A stretch of DNA of 64,000 nt from Acidovorax sp. YS12. Lineage in GTDB: Bacteria > Pseudomonadota > Gammaproteobacteria > Burkholderiales > Burkholderiaceae_C. A model generated the notes under the pieces. It was not told the DNA's origin and ran no database searches. It saw only the letters and a list, made by a program, of their open reading frames with translations. Where the stretch lies: positions 1,674,001 through 1,738,000 of the forward strand of contig CP053915.1 in NCBI GenBank assembly GCA_021496925.1, written 5' to 3'. Shown in pieces: positions 8,995-17,606 of the stretch. Both the position numbers and the translations under genes were made by a program. How positions within the stretch are numbered: the stretch's first letter is position 1; every line of letters starts with the position of its first letter.

Positions 8995-11184
8995 TCAGGC
9001 GCGGCCTTGGTCGCGCATTACTTGTTGCAGGCCCTGCACCACTTCCTCGGTGCGCGCGGCGGCGGCGCGCTCCAGCACCTTGGAGATGCTGGGCGAGGCC
9101 TCGGCGCCGGTCACGCGCTGCACGGGCTGGTCCAGCCAGTCGAAGCAGCGGCGCTGGATCTCGTCGGCCAGCCAGCCGCCGTAGGAGGTGCCGCGCGCGC
9201 CCTGCTCGACGATGAGCACGTTGTTGGTCTTGCGGATGCTGGCCTCGATGGTGTCCCAGTCCAGGCTGGCGCGGTCGAGCCAGCGCAGGTCCACCACCTC
9301 GGCGTCGATGCCGGTCTGCTCCACGGCTTCCAGCGTGTGCTGCACCATCGACAGGTAGGTCAGCACCGTCACGGCCTGGCCGCTGCGGCGCACCGCGGCC
9401 TTGCCCACGGGGATGATGTAGTCCAGGTCGTCCACGGGCGCGGGGCCGGTGCCGTTGTAGAGGTCCACGTGCTCGATCACCAGCACCGGGTCCTTGCAGG
9501 CCAGCGCGGCGTTCATCAGGCCCACGTAGTCGAACGGGGTCGATGCCGCGACGATGCGCCAGCCCGGGCTGGTGGCGAAGATGCCCGCCGGGTCCATGGA
9601 GTGCTGCGAGCCGTAGCCCGTGCCCATGGCCACCTTGGTGCGCAGCACCAGCGGCACCTCGAAGCCGCCGCCGAACATGTGGCGCGCCTTGCCGATCTGG
9701 TTGAACACCTGGTCGGCCGCCACCCACATGAAGTCGGGGTACATGAACTCCACCACGGGCTTGTAGCGCCCGTCCATGGCCAGGCCGCCGCCCAGGCCGG
9801 CGAAGGCGTTCTCGCTGATGGGCGTGCCCAGCACGCGGTCGGGGAAGCGGTCGCGCAGGCCGCGCGTGGCGCCGTTGGTGCCGCCCTTGAGGCGGTGCAC
9901 GTCCTCGCCCATGACGACGATGCCCGCATCGGTCTCCATGCGGCGGGCCATCACGTCGGCCACCACGTCGACGAACTTGCGCGGCTCGGTCTTGCCGGTG
10001 AACGTGGCCGCTTCTTCGGCGCGCAGGCCCTGCAGCTCCTGCAGGTCGCCGCGCACGCCCACGTCGCGGAAGTCGGGGCTGGGCCAGAGCTCGGGGCGGA
10101 TGCGGCGCTTGCCGGGCTTGCCCGAGGGGTCGGCCTCCAGCAGCTGGGCGCAGGCCTGGGCCATGGCGTCCTTGACGCGCTGGCGCAGCGCCTCGGCATC
10201 GTCGGCGGTGAGCAGGCCGCGCGCCTGCATCCGGCCGGCCAGCAGCGCCAGCGGGTCGCGCGCACGCCACGCCTGCTCCTCGGCCTTGGTGCGGTAGCCG
10301 AAGGCGCTGCCGGGGAAGGGGCCGTTCTGGTGGAAGAAGCGGTACACGTCGGCCTCGACCACGGCCGGGCCCTTGCCCGCGCGCATGTGTGCCAGCGCCT
10401 CCTGCATGGCCAGGTGCACGGCCAGCGGGTCCATGCCGTCCACCTTCCAGCTCGGGATGTTGAAGGCCAGGCCGCGCGCCGACAGGCGCGTCTCGGCCGT
10501 GGACTCTTCCACCGTGGTGGAGACGGCGTAGCGGTTGTTCTCGATGAAGAAGCACAGCGGCAGCTTCCAGGCGGCCGCCAGGTTCATGGTCTCCAGCACC
10601 GAGCCGATGTTGACGGCGCCGTCGCCAAAGTAGGTCACGGCCACGGCGTCGGTGCCCGCATGCTTGTGCGCCCAGGCCGCGCCGGCGGCCAGCGGCACGC
10701 CGCCGCCCACGATGGCGTTGGTGCCTAAAGCGCCGGCCTCGACCCACTGCAGGTGCATGGAGCCGCCCCGGCCGTGGCAGAAGCCCTGGTCCAGCCCCAG
10801 AATTTCGGCCAGCGTGCGCTGCAGCAGTTGCTGCACCGCGCCCTCCAGCGGCGCCTTGGGGTCGATGCCCTGCGGGGCGATGTGGCCCAGCGCCTTGGAG
10901 AGGAACTGGTGGTGCCCGCGGTGCGAGCCGTTGATCTGGTCGGCCGTGGTCAGGCCGACGATGGAGCCGGCGGCGCCGCCCTCCTGGCCGATGCTGGAGT
11001 GCGCGGGGCCGTGCACCAGGCCTTCGCCGGCCAGCTCCAGCACGCATTCCTCGAAGCCGCGAATGATGTGCATGTGGGCCAGCAGCGCGCCCAGCAGCGC
11101 CGGGTCGGCCTGCGCCCAGTCCGCATCGGTGGTGGAGAGCTGGACCCAGTCGCTCGCGGGGGCCAGGGGGGTATGCAATGGCAT
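8995..11184 (-). CDS. Fused alpha/beta E1 subunit of a thiamine-diphosphate 2-oxoacid (acetoin-type) dehydrogenase
   Basis: 729 residues, equal to E1alpha plus E1beta in one chain. The N-terminal half (about 30-340) has the ThDP/Mg motif GDGAVNIGS...NLAAAWKLP followed by FFIENNRYAVS. After a linker near 350-390, the E1beta half starts at TEPRKFVDVVADVM and contains VMGEDVHRLKGGTNG, ENAFAGLGGGLAM and the C-terminal transketolase-like domain. E1 decarboxylates a 2-oxoacid or cleaves an alpha-hydroxyketone and loads the acyl group onto E2. Fused E1 chains are known but less common than separate subunits. The gene heads the E1-VOC-E2-E3 run and is separated from the upstream SDR by a 267-bp gap filled with repeats. 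The substrate is unidentified. Confidence 0.88.
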   Translation of the reverse strand: MPLHTPLAPASDWVQLSTTDADWAQADPALLGALLAHMHIIRGFEECVLELAGEGLVHGPAHSSIGQEGGAAGSIVGLTTADQINGSHRGHHQFLSKALGHIAPQGIDPKAPLEGAVQQLLQRTLAEILGLDQGFCHGRGGSMHLQWVEAGALGTNAIVGGGVPLAAGAAWAHKHAGTDAVAVTYFGDGAVNIGSVLETMNLAAAWKLPLCFFIENNRYAVSTTVEESTAETRLSARGLAFNIPSWKVDGMDPLAVHLAMQEALAHMRAGKGPAVVEADVYRFFHQNGPFPGSAFGYRTKAEEQAWRARDPLALLAGRMQARGLLTADDAEALRQRVKDAMAQACAQLLEADPSGKPGKRRIRPELWPSPDFRDVGVRGDLQELQGLRAEEAATFTGKTEPRKFVDVVADVMARRMETDAGIVVMGEDVHRLKGGTNGATRGLRDRFPDRVLGTPISENAFAGLGGGLAMDGRYKPVVEFMYPDFMWVAADQVFNQIGKARHMFGGGFEVPLVLRTKVAMGTGYGSQHSMDPAGIFATSPGWRIVAASTPFDYVGLMNAALACKDPVLVIEHVDLYNGTGPAPVDDLDYIIPVGKAAVRRSGQAVTVLTYLSMVQHTLEAVEQTGIDAEVVDLRWLDRASLDWDTIEASIRKTNNVLIVEQGARGTSYGGWLADEIQRRCFDWLDQPVQRVTGAEASPSISKVLERAAAARTEEVVQGLQQVMRDQGRA

Positions 11185-11230
11185 GGGGTGTTCCTGTCAG
11201 GTTCTGTGCACAGTGGAAATTTCAAGCAAA

Positions 11231-11283
11231 ATTGGCATCCAGCGCTTATGCAGCAAGCGCTGGCAGCTATTTTTTCAATAGCG
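11231..11283. repeat. Family 1 dispersed inverted repeat, copy 2
   Basis: Arms ATCCAGCGCTTATG and CAAGCGCTGGCAGCTATT in the gap between the E1 gene and the upstream SDR gene. It is immediately followed by the 160-bp palindrome at 11292-11451. Confidence 0.75.
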
Positions 11284-11291
11284 TTTATCTC

Positions 11292-11451
11292 AGAAGGTGT
11301 GAATGAATCCGGCGTGCCCGAGCAGGCCGCACAAACATGCGCCATCAAGGCGCAAAGCGCAGCCATAGCGTGGGCTATGGCGAGCATTTGCAACGCCGAG
11401 GGCGTGCGTTTTTGCGGGATGAGCGGGCATGGCGGATTCGTTCACACCTTC
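11292..11451. repeat. 160-bp imperfect palindrome (candidate MITE-like element)
   Basis: The left arm begins AGAAGGTGTGAATGAATCC at 11292, and its near-exact reverse complement GGATTCGTTCACACCTTCT ends at 11452, at the SDR stop codon. The arms stay complementary for roughly 50 bp (cGTGCCCG, then CGCA/ACATGCGCC against GGCGTGCGTTTTTGCG). The centre holds a separate perfect hairpin CCATAGC/GCTATGG at 11363-11380. No transposase is encoded. It separates the transport/SDR half of the operon from the dehydrogenase half. A full-length transcript would fold strongly here. Confidence 0.7.
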
Positions 11452-12279
11452 TTAGTAGCCGTTGGCCAGCCAGCCGCCGTCCGACACCAGGGCGTGGCCG
11501 GTGATGAAGGCCGCGGCGTCGGACGCCAGGTAGAGCGCGGCCTCGGCCATTTCCTCGGGGCGGCCCAGGCGGTTCATGGGGGTCTTGCCGCACAGTTCGG
11601 CACCGTCGATGACGCCCTTGTCCATCAGGTCGTCCATGAGGGCGGTGTGCGTGTAGCCGGGGCAGATGGCGTTGACGCGGATGCGGTGCCGCGCCCACTC
11701 GGCCGCCAGGCATTTGGTGAGCGACACCACGCCGGCCTTGGCCGCGCAGTACGCCAGGCGGTTGGCCGAGGTGGACAGCCCCCAGATCGACGCGGTGCTC
11801 AGGATCACCCCGCCGCCCTGCCCGACCATGCGCCGGCCGGCGGCCTGCGCGCAGTAGAAGACGCCCGAGAGGTCGATGTCGATGGCGCGGCGCCACTCGG
11901 CGGGCGTGAGCTCCAGCGAGGGCTTGTTCATCGAGATGCCGGCGTTGTTCAGCAGGATGTCGATGCGGCCGAAGCGCGCCTCGGTGGCGGCGCAGGCCTG
12001 CTCCACGGCCACGTCGTCGGCGATAGAGGCCTGCACGATGTGCACTTCCACGCCCGGGAAGGCCTCGCGCAACTGGGCGCGCGTCTGCTCCAGTCCGGCG
12101 GTGTCGATATCGAGCAGCATCAGCTTCGCGCCGTGGCGCGCGAAGGCGTGGGCCATGGCGCGGCCGATGCCGCTGCCCGCGCCGGTGTTCAGCACCACCT
12201 TGCCCGACAGGCCGGGGTAGCTGGCAGGGGTGAAGGGCTGGGCCGCGGGGTAGCCCTGGGGAATGGGTGCGGTCGTCAT
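11452..12279 (-). CDS. Short-chain dehydrogenase/reductase (SDR), second copy
   Basis: 275 residues with a 25-residue N-terminal extension before the cofactor motif NTGAGSGIGRAM (about 31-42). Acidic LLDID after strand 2 favours NAD. The catalytic Ser is in LSTASIWG and the Tyr/Lys pair in YCAAKAG; the C-terminus is GWLANGY. The ATG at 12279 overlaps the livF stop by 4 bp (ATGA), which fixes the start and implies translational coupling to the importer. It is the first enzyme gene after the transporter, so it may catalyse the first oxidation of the imported compound. It is clearly different in sequence from the SDR at 4900-5643. Confidence 0.87.
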   Translation of the reverse strand: MTTAPIPQGYPAAQPFTPASYPGLSGKVVLNTGAGSGIGRAMAHAFARHGAKLMLLDIDTAGLEQTRAQLREAFPGVEVHIVQASIADDVAVEQACAATEARFGRIDILLNNAGISMNKPSLELTPAEWRRAIDIDLSGVFYCAQAAGRRMVGQGGGVILSTASIWGLSTSANRLAYCAAKAGVVSLTKCLAAEWARHRIRVNAICPGYTHTALMDDLMDKGVIDGAELCGKTPMNRLGRPEEMAEAALYLASDAAAFITGHALVSDGGWLANGY

Positions 12280-12986
12280 ACAGCGAGCCAATCTTTCATG
12301 AGTTGGGGGTTGGAAGTGAGGTCGTGCGGCGTGCCCTCGAAGACGATGCGGCCATGGCCCATGACGCACACGCGGCTCGACACCTTGAGCGCGATGGCCA
12401 GCTTCTGCTCCACCAGCACCACCGACACGCCCTTGCCGTGGATGTCGCGGATGGCCTCGCCGACCACCTGCACGATCTTGGGCGCCAGGCCCTCGGTGGG
12501 CTCGTCGATGAGCATCACCAGCGGGTTGCCCAGCAGCGAGCGGCACATGGTCAGCATCTGCTGCTCGCCGCCCGAGAGGCTGCCGGCCTTGGTGTTGCGC
12601 CGCTCCTTGAGGCGCGGGAAGTAGTCGAACATCTGCTCCACCGACCACTGCACGCGGCCGGCGCGCGCGGCCTGCTCGCCCATGCGCAGGTTCTCGTCCA
12701 CGGTGAGGTTGGCGAACACCTCGCGCTCCTCGGGCACGAAGGCCACGCCGGCGCGGCAGATCTCGAACGAGCGCGCGCCGCTGATGCGCCGGCCCTGCAG
12801 CAGGATCTCGCCGCCGGTGGCGGGCACCAGGCCCATGATGGTCTTCATGGTGGTGGAGCGGCCCGAGCCGTTGCGCCCCAGCAGGCTCACCACCTCGCCG
12901 GGGGCGACATGGAAGTCCACGCCGTGCAGGATGTGGCTCTTGCCGTAGTGGGCGTGCACGCCCTTCAATGCCAACAGGGCGCTCAT
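12276..12986 (-). CDS. livF: Branched-chain-type ABC importer ATPase, LivF-like, with Arg in the Walker A Lys position
   Basis: 236 residues. The P-loop reads GRNGSGRSTT (about residues 37-46): the position normally held by the phosphate-binding Lys is Arg (codon CGC). The other motifs are intact: signature LSGGEQQML (about 137), Walker B VMLIDEPTEGLAP, and the switch His replaced by Gln in VLVEQKLA, as is usual for LivF. The partner ATPase LivG keeps a normal GPNGAGKST loop. The start at 12986 overlaps the livG stop (ATGA) and its own stop overlaps the SDR start. It energises uptake with LivG. Liv-type systems also import aromatic and other organic acids, so the name gives the family and not the substrate. 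Confidence 0.88.
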   Translation of the reverse strand: MSALLALKGVHAHYGKSHILHGVDFHVAPGEVVSLLGRNGSGRSTTMKTIMGLVPATGGEILLQGRRISGARSFEICRAGVAFVPEEREVFANLTVDENLRMGEQAARAGRVQWSVEQMFDYFPRLKERRNTKAGSLSGGEQQMLTMCRSLLGNPLVMLIDEPTEGLAPKIVQVVGEAIRDIHGKGVSVVLVEQKLAIALKVSSRVCVMGHGRIVFEGTPHDLTSNPQLMKDWLAV

Positions 12987-13735
12987 GCTGCGGCCTCCTC
13001 GCCCAGATAGGCTTCCTTGACCTTTTGGTTGTTGCGGATCTCCTCGGGCGTGCCGGTGGCGATGACCTGGCCGTACACCAGCACGCTGATGCGGTCGCAC
13101 AGCGAGAACACCACGTCCATGTCGTGCTCCACGATGAGCAGCGAGCGGCCCCGGGTCACGGTCTTGATGAGCTCGACCGCGTAGTCGGTCTCCTCGTGCG
13201 ACATGCCGGCCATGGGCTCGTCGAGCAGGATCACCTTGGGGTCCGAGGCCAGCGCCATGCCGATCTCCATCGAGCGCTGCTCGGAGTACGACAGCTCGCC
13301 GGCGCTGGCGTCGCGCCGCCCGGCCAGGCGCACCAGCTCCATGAGCTGCTCGGTCTCCTCGCGCACTTTGGCGTAGCCGGCGATGAAGCGCCACAGCGTG
13401 TGCTGCACGCCGTGGCGGCGCATCACGGCGATGCGCAGGTTCTCGTACACCGACAGCTTGGGGAACAGGTTGGTGATCTGGAACGAGCGCGCCAGCCCCA
13501 GGCGGTTGATGTGCTGCGGGCTCGCGCCCTGGATGTCGTGGCCGTCGAAATGGATGCACCCGCCCGTGGGCGCGTAGTGGCCCGAGATCAGGTGGAACAC
13601 CGTGGACTTGCCCGCCCCGTTGGGGCCGATCACGGCATGGCGCTCGCCGGCGCGCAGCTCCAGCTCCACGCCGCGGATGATCTCGGCGTCGCCAAAGGAC
13701 TTGCGCACGCCGCTCAAGGCCAGGATGGGTTGCAT
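12983..13735 (-). CDS. livG: Branched-chain-type ABC importer ATPase, LivG-like
   Basis: 250 residues: canonical Walker A GPNGAGKSTVFH (about 37-48), Q-loop in ARSFQITNLFPKLSV, a family-typical degenerate signature LSYSEQRSMEIG, Walker B VILLDEPMAGMS and switch His in IVEHDMDVV. It pairs with LivF and the LivH/LivM membrane channel. Its stop overlaps the livF start in ATGA. The ATG at 13735 is 11 bp downstream of the livM stop. Nothing in the catalytic motifs is missing. Confidence 0.92.
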   Translation of the reverse strand: MQPILALSGVRKSFGDAEIIRGVELELRAGERHAVIGPNGAGKSTVFHLISGHYAPTGGCIHFDGHDIQGASPQHINRLGLARSFQITNLFPKLSVYENLRIAVMRRHGVQHTLWRFIAGYAKVREETEQLMELVRLAGRRDASAGELSYSEQRSMEIGMALASDPKVILLDEPMAGMSHEETDYAVELIKTVTRGRSLLIVEHDMDVVFSLCDRISVLVYGQVIATGTPEEIRNNQKVKEAYLGEEAAA

Positions 13736-13746
13736 GGGGTTTTGGC

Positions 13747-15024
13747 TCACAGTGCGCTCCCTTGCTGGGCGGTGGGGGATTCGGCGGCCTCGGCGCGTTC
13801 CTGCAGCGCGTGCCACAGGCGCGCCGTGGCGCGCACCAGCGCCGCGCCCACGGCCCACAGGCCCAGCGGCACAGCCCAGGTGGCCACGGCCGTGGGCAGC
13901 CAGTCGCGCCCGAACAGGGCGATGGGCGCCCAGCCCGCGCCGGCATTCAGCGCCGCCATGGCGCGGTAGTCCTGCGAGAAGAAGCGCTGCAGCAGCTCGA
14001 CGGTGAACACCGTGCCCGCCGTGAGCAGCAGCCCGGCGAGCAGGCCCGCGCACAGCATGGGCAGCAGCGCCACGGTGCCGTGGGCGCGCCGCGCCGTGCC
14101 GACCCAGCGGATGAACCCGGCAAGGCCAGTGGGCATGAACATCATCACCAGCACGAACAGCACGCCCTGGTAGAGCAGCCACGAGCGCGTCAGGTCCGAC
14201 ACGGCGTAGCCGAAGAAGGTCATCAGGGCCGCGCCCAGCGCCGGGCCGAGGAAGACCGTGACGCCGCCGATGTAGCTGTTGAGCACCACGGCGGCCGAGA
14301 CGTGGCTCTCCAGCAGCACGTAGTTGGCCGACTCGGTGTTGAGCGCCTGCAGCCCGCCCGCGATACCCGCGAACATGGCCGAGATGGCGAACACCGTGAC
14401 GTTGAGGCGGTGCACGTCGTAGCCCAGGAACCTGAGGCGCTGGCTGTTCTCGCGCAGCCCCAGCGTCAGCCGCCCCACGGGGGTGAGCGTGAACAGGTAC
14501 AGCAGCGCCAGCGACAGCAGCACCCAGGCCAGCACGAGGTAGTACACCTCGGTGGACGAGCCGAAGCCCAGGCCCCAGGCCGGCATGCGCATGGCGGAGA
14601 TGCCCGCCTCGCCGCCGAACACGCCCTTGAGGTGCGGCGCCAGCGCGTGCATCAGCTCGGCCAGGGCCAGCGTGATCATGGCGAAGTAGGTGCCCGTGCG
14701 CTGCGTGGCGAACCAGCCCGCGGCGATGCCGGTGAGCAGCCCCACCACGGCGCCGGCCAGCGGCATCAGCGGCGTGGGCAGCAGGCCTGCGCCGTTGAAG
14801 GCGTTCATGGCGTGCACGGTGGCGAAGGTGCCCACGCCGAAGTACGCGGCGTGGCCGAACGAGAGCATGCCGGCCTGGCCGCACACCAGGTTGAAGGCGC
14901 AGGCGAACAGCGCGGCGATCAGCATCTGGATGGCGGCGTTGACCAGCGACTGCGACAGCAGCGCGGGCAGCGCCACGAGCAGCGCCACGCCGACGGCCAG
15001 GGGAATCCACAGTTTCGATTGCAT
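13747..15024 (-). CDS. livM: Branched-chain-type ABC importer permease, LivM-like, with extended C-terminus
   Basis: 425 residues. A GTG is available 9 bp upstream, but the ATG at 15024 has AGGAG at the right distance and is chosen. The LivM core (about residues 1-320) shows the conserved run CGQAGMLSFGHAAYFGVGTF, then GTYFAMITLALAEL, LRENSQRLRFLGYD and YIGGVTVFLGPALGAALM, with 8-9 membrane segments. About 90 further residues (from 325) add hydrophobic helices, one ending near WAVPLGLWAVGAAL. Most LivM proteins end soon after the core, so the C-terminal extension is a family variation worth noting. It forms the channel with LivH. Confidence 0.88.
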   Translation of the reverse strand: MQSKLWIPLAVGVALLVALPALLSQSLVNAAIQMLIAALFACAFNLVCGQAGMLSFGHAAYFGVGTFATVHAMNAFNGAGLLPTPLMPLAGAVVGLLTGIAAGWFATQRTGTYFAMITLALAELMHALAPHLKGVFGGEAGISAMRMPAWGLGFGSSTEVYYLVLAWVLLSLALLYLFTLTPVGRLTLGLRENSQRLRFLGYDVHRLNVTVFAISAMFAGIAGGLQALNTESANYVLLESHVSAAVVLNSYIGGVTVFLGPALGAALMTFFGYAVSDLTRSWLLYQGVLFVLVMMFMPTGLAGFIRWVGTARRAHGTVALLPMLCAGLLAGLLLTAGTVFTVELLQRFFSQDYRAMAALNAGAGWAPIALFGRDWLPTAVATWAVPLGLWAVGAALVRATARLWHALQERAEAAESPTAQQGSAL

Positions 15025-15045
15025 GGTTGGCACTCCTGGCGGGGG

Positions 15046-15987
15046 TCAGCTCTTCTCGCCCATGAGGCCCGAGGGGCGCACCATGAGGATCAGCAGCATC
15101 AGGGCGAAGGGAATCGTGGCGGAGATGCTCGACAGCTTGAGCGTGAGCAGCCCGCCCACCTGCTCGGCCCAGGCGCGCGCGCCGAACCAGGCCAGGATGT
15201 CGGCCAGGCTGTAGTCCACGCCCACCGACAGCGAGGTGATGACGCCGATCAGCAGCGAGGCCAGCATGGCCCCGCCCATGGAGCCCAGGCCGCCCACCAC
15301 CACGACCACGAACACCATGACGCCCAGCTCCAGCGCCATGTTCGGGTTGGTGGTGTAGAAGGCCCCGGCCACCGCGCCGGCCAGCCCGGCCAGGGCCGCG
15401 CCCACGCCGAACACGCCCATGAACACCAGCGGCACGTTGTGGCCCAGGGCCTCGGCCATGCGCGGCTTGTAGATGGCTGAGCGCACCACGATGCCCACGC
15501 GGGTGCGCGTCAGCAGCAGGTAGACCAGGACGAACATGACCACCGCCACCGAGCCCATCAGGATGCGGTACGCGGGGTAGTTGGCGTCGCCCAGGCGGAA
15601 CAGCGCGAAGTCCATGCTGGCCGGGATGCGGTAGTCCACCGGGAAGTTGCCGAAGAACAGCTTGATGAGCTCGGCGATGATGAACGACAGCCCGAAGGTG
15701 AGCAGCAGCTCGTGCGCGTGCCCGTGGTGGTGCACGCGGCGCAGGAAGTACTTTTCCACCACCACGCCGACCAGGCCCACCAGGATGGGCGACGCCAGCA
15801 GCGCGCCCCAGAAGCCCAGGCTGCCCTGCAGCGCGTAGGCGAAATAGGCGCCCAGCATGTAGAACGATGCGTGGGCGAAGTTGAGCACGCCCATCATCCC
15901 GAAAATGAGCGTGAGGCCGGCCGAGACCATGAACAGCAGCAAACCGTAGATCACGCCGTTGAGCAGCGAAACGATCAGGTTCTCCAT
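15046..15987 (-). CDS. livH: Branched-chain-type ABC importer permease, LivH-like
   Basis: 313 residues, almost entirely hydrophobic, with about 8 predicted membrane segments. Typical LivH features are VSLLNGVIYGLLLFMVSAGLTLIFGMMGVLNFAHASFYMLGA at the N-terminus (quoted here as its key points: NGVIYG, GLTLIFG, LNFAHASFYMLGAY) and GGLGSMGGAMLASLLIG near residue 235. The ATG at 15987 follows AAGGAAAA by a short gap. It sits 123 bp after the substrate-binding protein gene and 21 bp before livM in the operon. It is one half of the transmembrane channel. Confidence 0.9.
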   Translation of the reverse strand: MENLIVSLLNGVIYGLLLFMVSAGLTLIFGMMGVLNFAHASFYMLGAYFAYALQGSLGFWGALLASPILVGLVGVVVEKYFLRRVHHHGHAHELLLTFGLSFIIAELIKLFFGNFPVDYRIPASMDFALFRLGDANYPAYRILMGSVAVVMFVLVYLLLTRTRVGIVVRSAIYKPRMAEALGHNVPLVFMGVFGVGAALAGLAGAVAGAFYTTNPNMALELGVMVFVVVVVGGLGSMGGAMLASLLIGVITSLSVGVDYSLADILAWFGARAWAEQVGGLLTLKLSSISATIPFALMLLILMVRPSGLMGEKS

Positions 15988-16110
15988 GAGGGTTTTCCTT
16001 TTTTCAAGCGCGCATGCAGCGGCCGAGCCCGGTGGCTCCAAGGGGAGAAGAAAAGGGGAAGGGCCAGGGCGCCCGCCGCGCGGCGGCGCGGGCGCCCCGG
16101 GGCCGGGCGA

Positions 16111-17355
16111 TCAGCCCGGGCGCTGCATCCTGCAGTTGCCCTGCACCGGGGCCGCGGCCTCCTGGGCGCTGAACAGCTTCACCGTCTGGAAGCCCATGGG
16201 CGTGTTGTCGGCCTTGAACTTCGCGTCCTTGCTGACCTTGGACACCGCGATGGGCAGCAGAATCTGGTGGTCGTCGGCGCGCATGGCCGACTCGCCCAGC
16301 GGCGTCTTGAACCGGGCCGACTCCAGCGCCTTGGCGAAGGCGTTGACGTTGAGCTTGCCGTCCTGCGCCTTCACGCCCTTGAGGACGGACGCCACCATCT
16401 GCAGGCCAAACACGGTCTGGCCCTCGGTGTAGACCGGGTAGTGGCCGGTCTTGGCCTTGTAGTCCTCGGCGAACACCTCGCTGTCCTTGCCATTGGCGTC
16501 GGCGTTGAAGGAGTGCGCCACGTAGTGGCCCAGCGCGGCGTCGCCGGCGTTGGCGATGTTGCCCGGCTGGTCGAGGAAGGCGGTGCCGAAGCGCGCCGTC
16601 AGGCCGGCGGCCTTGGAGGCCTTCATCATCAGCAGCAGGTCGTTGGACCAGTTGCCGGTGATCACCGTGTCGGCCTTCGAGGCGGCGATCTTGTTCACGT
16701 AGGGCGCGAAGTCCTGGATCTTGTTGGTGTCGTGCAGCGTCTTCTCGACCACCTGGTAGCCGCCCGCCGCGGCGTTGGCCACGATGGCGGCCTCCATGTC
16801 CTGGCCCCAGGAGTAGTTCTGGTTGATGGAATACACCTTGGTGCCCAGCGCGTTGTCCTGCTTCATGGCGGACACCAGTGCCTTCACGCGCACCTGGGCG
16901 TTGGGGTTGAAACGGAAGTGGTGGAAGTGACACTTCTCGCCCGTCAGCTCCAGCGCCTCGCCGCCGACGTTGAGGAACACCACCTCCTTGCCCGGGTTGC
17001 GCAGGTTGAACTTGCGCACGTCCTCGGTGATCTGGCCGCTCACGGCCGACGAGGAGCCCTGCACGATGAGCTGCACGCCATCGGCCAGCGCCGCCTTGAC
17101 CTTGTCCGACGCGCCGGCCGGGCCGCCCTGGTTGTCGTACTCGACGAGCTGCACCGGCTCGCCGTTCCAGCCCCCGCCGGCGTTGATCTGGTCGATCACG
17201 TAGCGCGTGGCGGCCTTGAACATCAGGCCGGTGGAGGCCTGCGGGCCCGACAGGGTCTCCACGAGGCCGATCTTCAGGGGAGCGGCCTGGGCACTGGCAC
17301 CCATCGCCACGAGGGAGGCGAGCACGATGTTTCTTGCACTGGACATTGCGGACAT
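16111..17355 (-). CDS. livK: Periplasmic substrate-binding protein of the Liv-type importer
   Basis: 414 residues. The signal peptide MSSARNIVLASLVAMGASAQA is cleaved before APLKIG. The mature part has the two-lobe Peripla_BP_6 pattern: GLVETLSGPQASTG at the first strand, DNQGGPAGASDKVKAALADG and SINQNYSWGQDM. Proteins of this type bind amino acids, aromatic acids or amides; the ligand cannot be told from sequence. It is the first gene of the minus-strand operon, 241 bp from the divergent GntR regulator gene, whose operators lie between them. A second ATG 9 bp in is an equally possible start. Confidence 0.9.
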   Translation of the reverse strand: MSAMSSARNIVLASLVAMGASAQAAPLKIGLVETLSGPQASTGLMFKAATRYVIDQINAGGGWNGEPVQLVEYDNQGGPAGASDKVKAALADGVQLIVQGSSSAVSGQITEDVRKFNLRNPGKEVVFLNVGGEALELTGEKCHFHHFRFNPNAQVRVKALVSAMKQDNALGTKVYSINQNYSWGQDMEAAIVANAAAGGYQVVEKTLHDTNKIQDFAPYVNKIAASKADTVITGNWSNDLLLMMKASKAAGLTARFGTAFLDQPGNIANAGDAALGHYVAHSFNADANGKDSEVFAEDYKAKTGHYPVYTEGQTVFGLQMVASVLKGVKAQDGKLNVNAFAKALESARFKTPLGESAMRADDHQILLPIAVSKVSKDAKFKADNTPMGFQTVKLFSAQEAAAPVQGNCRMQRPG

Positions 17356-17422
17356 TCAGGTCTCCATGTTTCGTATTCCCACGGGCTGGACGCCGGCCTA
17401 TCCGCCGCCTGCCCCGCAGAGG

Positions 17423-17606
17423 TGTCTGACATTGATTTGCACTGGTCAGACCACAAAGTCTAATGGTCTGGCAGGATGAAATCAAAGAAAATCCAATGAA
17501 CCTAGGGTAAGCCCCAATGCCACGCCTACCTGCTTTAGAGGGCCGGCATCAGATTCATGCAAGTGAATCCACGGAGAATGGCGGAACCGGTTTAACATGT
17601 CTGACA
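17423..17606. promoter_or_regulatory. Divergent control region with FadR/GntR-type operators
   Basis: Within the 241-bp gap between livK (minus) and the GntR gene (plus) lie TGTCTGACA (17423-17431), the near-perfect palindrome TGGTCAGACCA (17443-17453), a related half TGGTCTGGCA (17464-17473) and TGTCTGACA again (17598-17606), which overlaps the first GntR start codon. FadR-subfamily regulators typically bind TGGTnnnACCA-like sites. A further palindrome GATTCA-N6-TGAATC occupies 17552-17569. The arrangement suggests repression of both directions with release by a pathway metabolite. Confidence 0.7.
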
